From assembly GCF_023065955.2 (NCBI RefSeq), contig NW_026622852.1, positions 6,542,423 to 6,606,422 of the forward strand: 64,000 nucleotides of DNA, given 5' to 3'. Each line of letters opens with the position of its first letter. The stretch's first letter is position 1. A program made the position numbers and the translations under genes. Of this stretch, positions 60,012 through 64,000 are shown in pieces. The notes beneath the pieces were generated by a model. It searched no databases and had not been told where the DNA came from. It worked only from the letters and a program-made list of their open reading frames with translations. This DNA is from Ursus arctos. Taxonomy: Eukaryota > Chordata > Mammalia > Carnivora > Ursidae.

Positions 60012-60025
60012 GAACTTACTTTAAA

Positions 60026-60774
60026 CTATCAAAGGCTGAATTTTGAGAGGAAGGCTTATTGTTTTCAAAATAGTTATAATAACTCACATGAATTATGGTA
60101 ATATACTTTTATGGATGAGCACATTTCATTCTCACACTAAATACTTAAACAATACAGAGTAAAAGAAGGTCATTCAGTAGTAGTGTTCTAGCACTATCTT
60201 CATGGATTTGCATCCTGAGATAGGCCACTAATACTAAAGGTCAAAAATGACTAATTTTGCAAGGGTTCAGACTTTGTCTCAGTACATTCATACATATGCA
60301 TAATTTTCTTAGCTTTGGTTGTGACCCCAGAATATGTCCTTGAAACTACTGCCTAAAATATCTTTAGTAATATCAGTGTAATAAATTTTGTGTTACTAAG
60401 CACTAAGATAAGAGGCTAAAGATCAAAGATATTTCTAAGTCTAATTACTTTTAGATATATGTGTTATAAATTAATACTTTAAAATAAGGATGAATTAAAA
60501 TTGTGACATTTGCTCTAAACAGTGAATATATCTATTCATTTGCATTTATATTTTTTAGTAGGCATTGAATTTTCATAGCAAGTAATATATCATAATATCA
60601 TTACTTAGAAACAGGAATATTGAAAATGTTGAAAGCTTAAGAATATAGAAAGTCTTATTACATGATAGTTCCTGTGAACCTTTCTTTTATTTTTTTTAAC
60701 ATCAATGTGCCCAGTTAAAGTGTAAAATTTGAGGAGTATTAACAAATGTACACTCACGAAATCATAGCAAAATC
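60026..60774. other. No recognised feature
   Basis: AT-rich DNA after the L1 nest; its first bases probably continue the interrupted ancient repeat. Confidence 0.4.
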
Positions 60775-61776
60775 AGGGGACGGAACATTTCCATAACCCA
60801 TCAATATTTTTTTGTACCACTGTAGTCAATCACTTCCTATACTTTGGCACCATAGAATCAATAATATTCTCGCTTGTTTTACATATTAGTTTGAGTTACC
60901 TAGACTTTTGTATATTTTGTTGGTACATTTCGGTGTCTAACTTCTTTCACCAAACAATGATTTTGAGATCTATCATGTTGTATGTATTGATCGTTCCTTC
61001 TTAATACTGAGTAATGTTCTGTAGTAGCATGGAGATACCACATTTATCAGTTACCTATTGAGAAGCATTTGAGTTGTTTACCATTTTTGGCTGTTAGAAT
61101 TACAGCTGCTATGGATATTCTTGTTAATTCTTTCTGTGGCCTTCTGTTTTCATATTACTTTGTAAAGGCCAAGCTCTTGTGAATGGTGCATAGTGAACTT
61201 TATAAGGAACATACCAATGTTATCTGAAGTGTTCATACCATTTTAAATCTGTTCTAGCAGTGTATGAGAGTTCCAATTGCTTTACATCTAATATCATTTT
61301 ATGTTGAAGTTTGTTGATATTTAATTTTTTATCTTCCTATTAATGTCTCATTTATTGTACATGAGTTCTTTACCAGGTATATGTACTAAAATAATTTCTG
61401 CCATTTAGTGTTATATTTTTCATTTGATAGCTATGTTTCAAAGAGCAAACAAATTATCAAATATATTTTTATTTGTTTTCAATTATTATTTTTAATTCTA
61501 TGTTCATCCGTGTAGAGTTTGAGAAATCTTTGCCCATAAGCAAGACAGAAATAGTTTGTGCTGTTTTCTTCTAGAAGTGTTACAGTTATAATAATTTTTA
61601 AAGTAAGGTCTATGACTCCATGTTAAGTCAATATATATGTATGATGTGATGTATGTGTCCCCAGTGTGTTAATTTGGCACCTTTATTGAAGATTGATATA
61701 TCATTTATGTATTGGTCTTTAACTACCTTCCTTGATATACATTTCTCCCCTTTCACAAATACTACTACTGCTGCTG

Positions 61777-61820
<44 letters not shown>

Positions 61821-62000
61821 GTACCTTTATGTATTCTAATTCATCCTTTATTTTTCACTTAAAAATTGCTTTGACTATTCTAGGAGATTTGGATTTACTT
61901 TAAATTTCAGAATAAACTTGTCCAATTCTCAAAAATAGCTGGTTGGAATTTTTTATTGGATATTTTATTGAAATAGCTAAACTTAGTGGCATGTTGCTGT
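60775..62000 (-). mobile_element. Ancient L1, minus strand, with internal gap
   Basis: Plus-strand text is the reverse complement of old L1 ORF2/3' sequence: CACCATAGAATC then TCTAACTTCTTTCACC, AGATCTATCATGTTGTATGT, ACTGAGTAATGTTCTGTAGT, CAGCTGCTATGGATATTCTT, GCAGTGTATGAGAGTTCCAA, and later CTTCTAGAAGTGTTACAGTT and GGCACCTTTATTGAAGATTG. The landmarks appear in correct order with missing parts. Very diverged. Confidence 0.78.
61761..61821 (+). repeat. (TAC)n microsatellite with CTG interruption
   Basis: About 19 triplets, mainly ACT/TAC with three CTG/TGC units near 61768-61778, located inside the ancient L1. It produces a poly-threonine frame at 61653-61862. Confidence 0.96.
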
Positions 62001-64000
62001 TTCAAAAATAAAATCAGCATCTGGCTCATTGCTGGTAGACAGTATCTTATTTAGGGAGCCAAATTATTTTGTATGCATATATGTGGTCATAAGTGAAAAG
62101 AAGATGGACTGAAATCAATAGTTTATAGTCTCCAGAGGAACAGAATATAATTTATGGATGTGTACAGAAAGAGACATTTAAAACAAGGCACTGTATCTAA
62201 TAAAGACTTCTTCTAAAAAATTAGAAAGTACCTATGGTCTATAAAATTACATTCTAAAAGAAAACTTTCTTGGTATTCATTTCTAATATTTAGCCTGCTG
62301 GGTTGTTAACTTATTATTTATGTAATGTTTTATGTGACAATGGTTGGATTTACTTTTAGTCTTCAATTTTAAAAATGAGTAAAATCGCTTTCATAAATAT
62401 AAACAACACTGTGAGAGTAACTTAGATCCAATCAGAAATTTTTTCAATTCTAATTACTAATTGAAGTTGTTTTCATAATACTAAGGTGAAAATCACAGGA
62501 AATGAAAATCTTTGGTATAATTTGTAGAAAATCATAAAGTGAATGTTAATGATGGGATAAATTCACCCTGTGATTATTTGTGAATATATTTTGTCAAGTG
62601 AATAATTCCAGGAGTGAGAACTAAATTCAATATATGGTGAGGACAACTAAATGAACTATTTCTGAACACTATATTTGTACTATGCTGCTTATATACATTT
62701 AATTTTGGAATTTCTTTTGGCTTAACTCTGTGTCTTTTCATTTACGTTTAATCTATGATTACTCAGAGAAGAAGTCACAAGAGAGGGCAAAGCAAATAAA
62801 CATTAACATACACAAGGAAGGCCACACAACTACTACTTCTTCCCCAGGTATTTATCTTAAATCCTTATTTAAAGTTGAGTTGCTAATAGTGTGATTAATA
62901 TTTCTGAGAGGTTTGTAAGTCTACCTTAAAGAAGATCATCTTATAATCATTTTAAAACTGAATTATATAGTCTTTGATGCATGAATGAGTCTCTACATAA
63001 ATTTTAAAATAAATAAATGATAAGGATTCCTATTATATATGCATGTCTGTCTCTGGCTGCCCACATTTGACCTACTTTTCATTACCATCTCAGAAATATA
63101 ACTTTTGCTTCCTTTCAATTCCCAGTAGTAAACATTCATAACATCACTGAGTTGATTTAATGATGTTTTATGTTTAAGTGGAAATCAGATATGATTTCTA
63201 CATCATTTATTTTTGAAAACCATGGAACATACTCTAATATGCTTATTTAAACTTTATTTAGGTTTATATACTTTAGTATTTTGAGACTTTTGCCCAAATT
63301 AGTGTGTGTGTGCATATGCGTGTATGTATAATATGCATTCACTGTTACGAACATTTTTACCTAAACACAGAACTTCTTATATTTTTATATTTTTTCTAAA
63401 GAAGTTTTTATGTTTTATTGTTTTCTTATGTTTTAGTCCAATTTTTTTCTTAGCAATTATAAGTATAATAGTCAGAATTTGAGATATGATTTGGAAAGAT
63501 AGACGGACATCTTATCAGTCAATAGGCACAGGTTTTATTGAATTCAGTTGGTTTCAGTTCAGAATCTCCTGTCTGCTCTCCATTCTAATTTGTTTCTATA
63601 AGTCCAGCTCCCTTGCTGAAGAGCAATAACCTGATTGCCAGGGCTGGAGAGTGATTCCCACGTGTAACTTGCACAGTGTTTAAAACAGTCTTTCTGTTTT
63701 CAATCTCATATTGTACTGTTTCCTTCACAACATCTGGAACCTGGACGTATTGAATTTCTGGAATAGAGTTCCTCTAACAAAATTACTGCTTTCCCCTTTT
63801 TATTATATAAAATTCAGCTTTTTCTACTCTGATAAATTTTTAAAAATTTGTTCATCACTCATCTGCAGGATTTTGTTGGCACTTTTTCTATTCTCTTGTT
63901 CAGTACACATATACATATTTCTTTTACCTCATTTTACTGGAGTTCAGAGAAAGCACAGTCACATATGATAGTCTAAAATAGTGGTTTCTTTGTGATAAGA
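62001..64000. other. Mostly unassigned AT-rich DNA
   Basis: The patch 62128-62200 (GTCTCCAGAGGAACAGAATA) resembles the reverse complement of the end of an ERVL-type LTR like the one at 7515, but is too short to be sure. A GT/AT run lies near 63301-63332. The frame at 63711-63968 has no recognisable domain. Confidence 0.4.

Noticed and set aside
61653..61862. Poly-threonine protein frame
   Set aside because: Produced by the (TAC)n microsatellite inside an ancient L1.

Overview
The window looks like gene-poor, AT-rich nuclear DNA from a carnivoran mammal. The main evidence is twelve tRNA-derived SINEC elements on both strands, with the carnivore head (GGGGCGCCTGGGTGGC-type), a (AAATA)n region and an A tail. 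The younger copies carry the CTCGCTGGCTGTCTCTATCTCTG block, which points to an arctoid caniform such as a bear, panda or seal; this species-level reading is inference. I found no intact protein-coding gene, no functional RNA gene, no CRISPR array and no prokaryotic feature. Every longer reading frame with recognisable protein similarity belongs to a LINE-1 (L1) element, and none of those is intact.

Layout. 1-2.4 kb: an ancient L1 ORF2 fragment, then AT-rich DNA. 2.4-6.3 kb: an old SINEC followed by a 5'-inverted (twin-primed) L1 bounded by an 11-bp target-site duplication. 6.3-20.8 kb: mostly unique-looking DNA with an ERVL-type LTR, MIR fragments, ancient L1 3' ends, an 81-bp L1 stub, a Tigger-like transposon, two SINECs and a MER5A. 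20.8-24.2 kb: an L1 with 5'UTR, ORF1 and endonuclease region joined directly to its 3'UTR, with no reverse transcriptase. 27.3-33.2 kb: a near full-length minus-strand L1 with a deletion in the reverse transcriptase, inserted inside an ancient repeat. 33.2-43.7 kb: mostly unique-looking DNA, three or more old repeats, a young SINEC, a 37-bp perfect tandem duplication and a second, very short twin-primed L1. 43.7-50.3 kb: a full-length plus-strand L1 with a CpG-rich, repeat-containing 5'UTR, frameshifted ORF1 and ORF2, and two younger SINECs nested inside it. 50.3-55.5 kb: a hAT-like DNA transposon, a MaLR-type LTR and four more SINECs. 58.7-60.0 kb: a nest of L1 3' ends enclosed by one 14-bp duplication. 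60.8-62.0 kb: an ancient minus-strand L1 carrying a (TAC)n microsatellite.

There is no gene cooperation to describe. What the window records is a layered history of retrotransposition: ancient L1, L2-like, MIR, MaLR and DNA transposons; then several L1 lineages with different 5'UTRs; then two age classes of SINEC that used the L1 machinery. Target-site duplications found by eye for most young insertions support the boundaries given. No previously undescribed biological system is evident. The most unusual items are the reverse-transcriptase-less L1, the nested L1 site at 58.7-60.0 kb and the two twin-primed insertions. Family names rest on remembered consensus features and were not checked with a repeat library.
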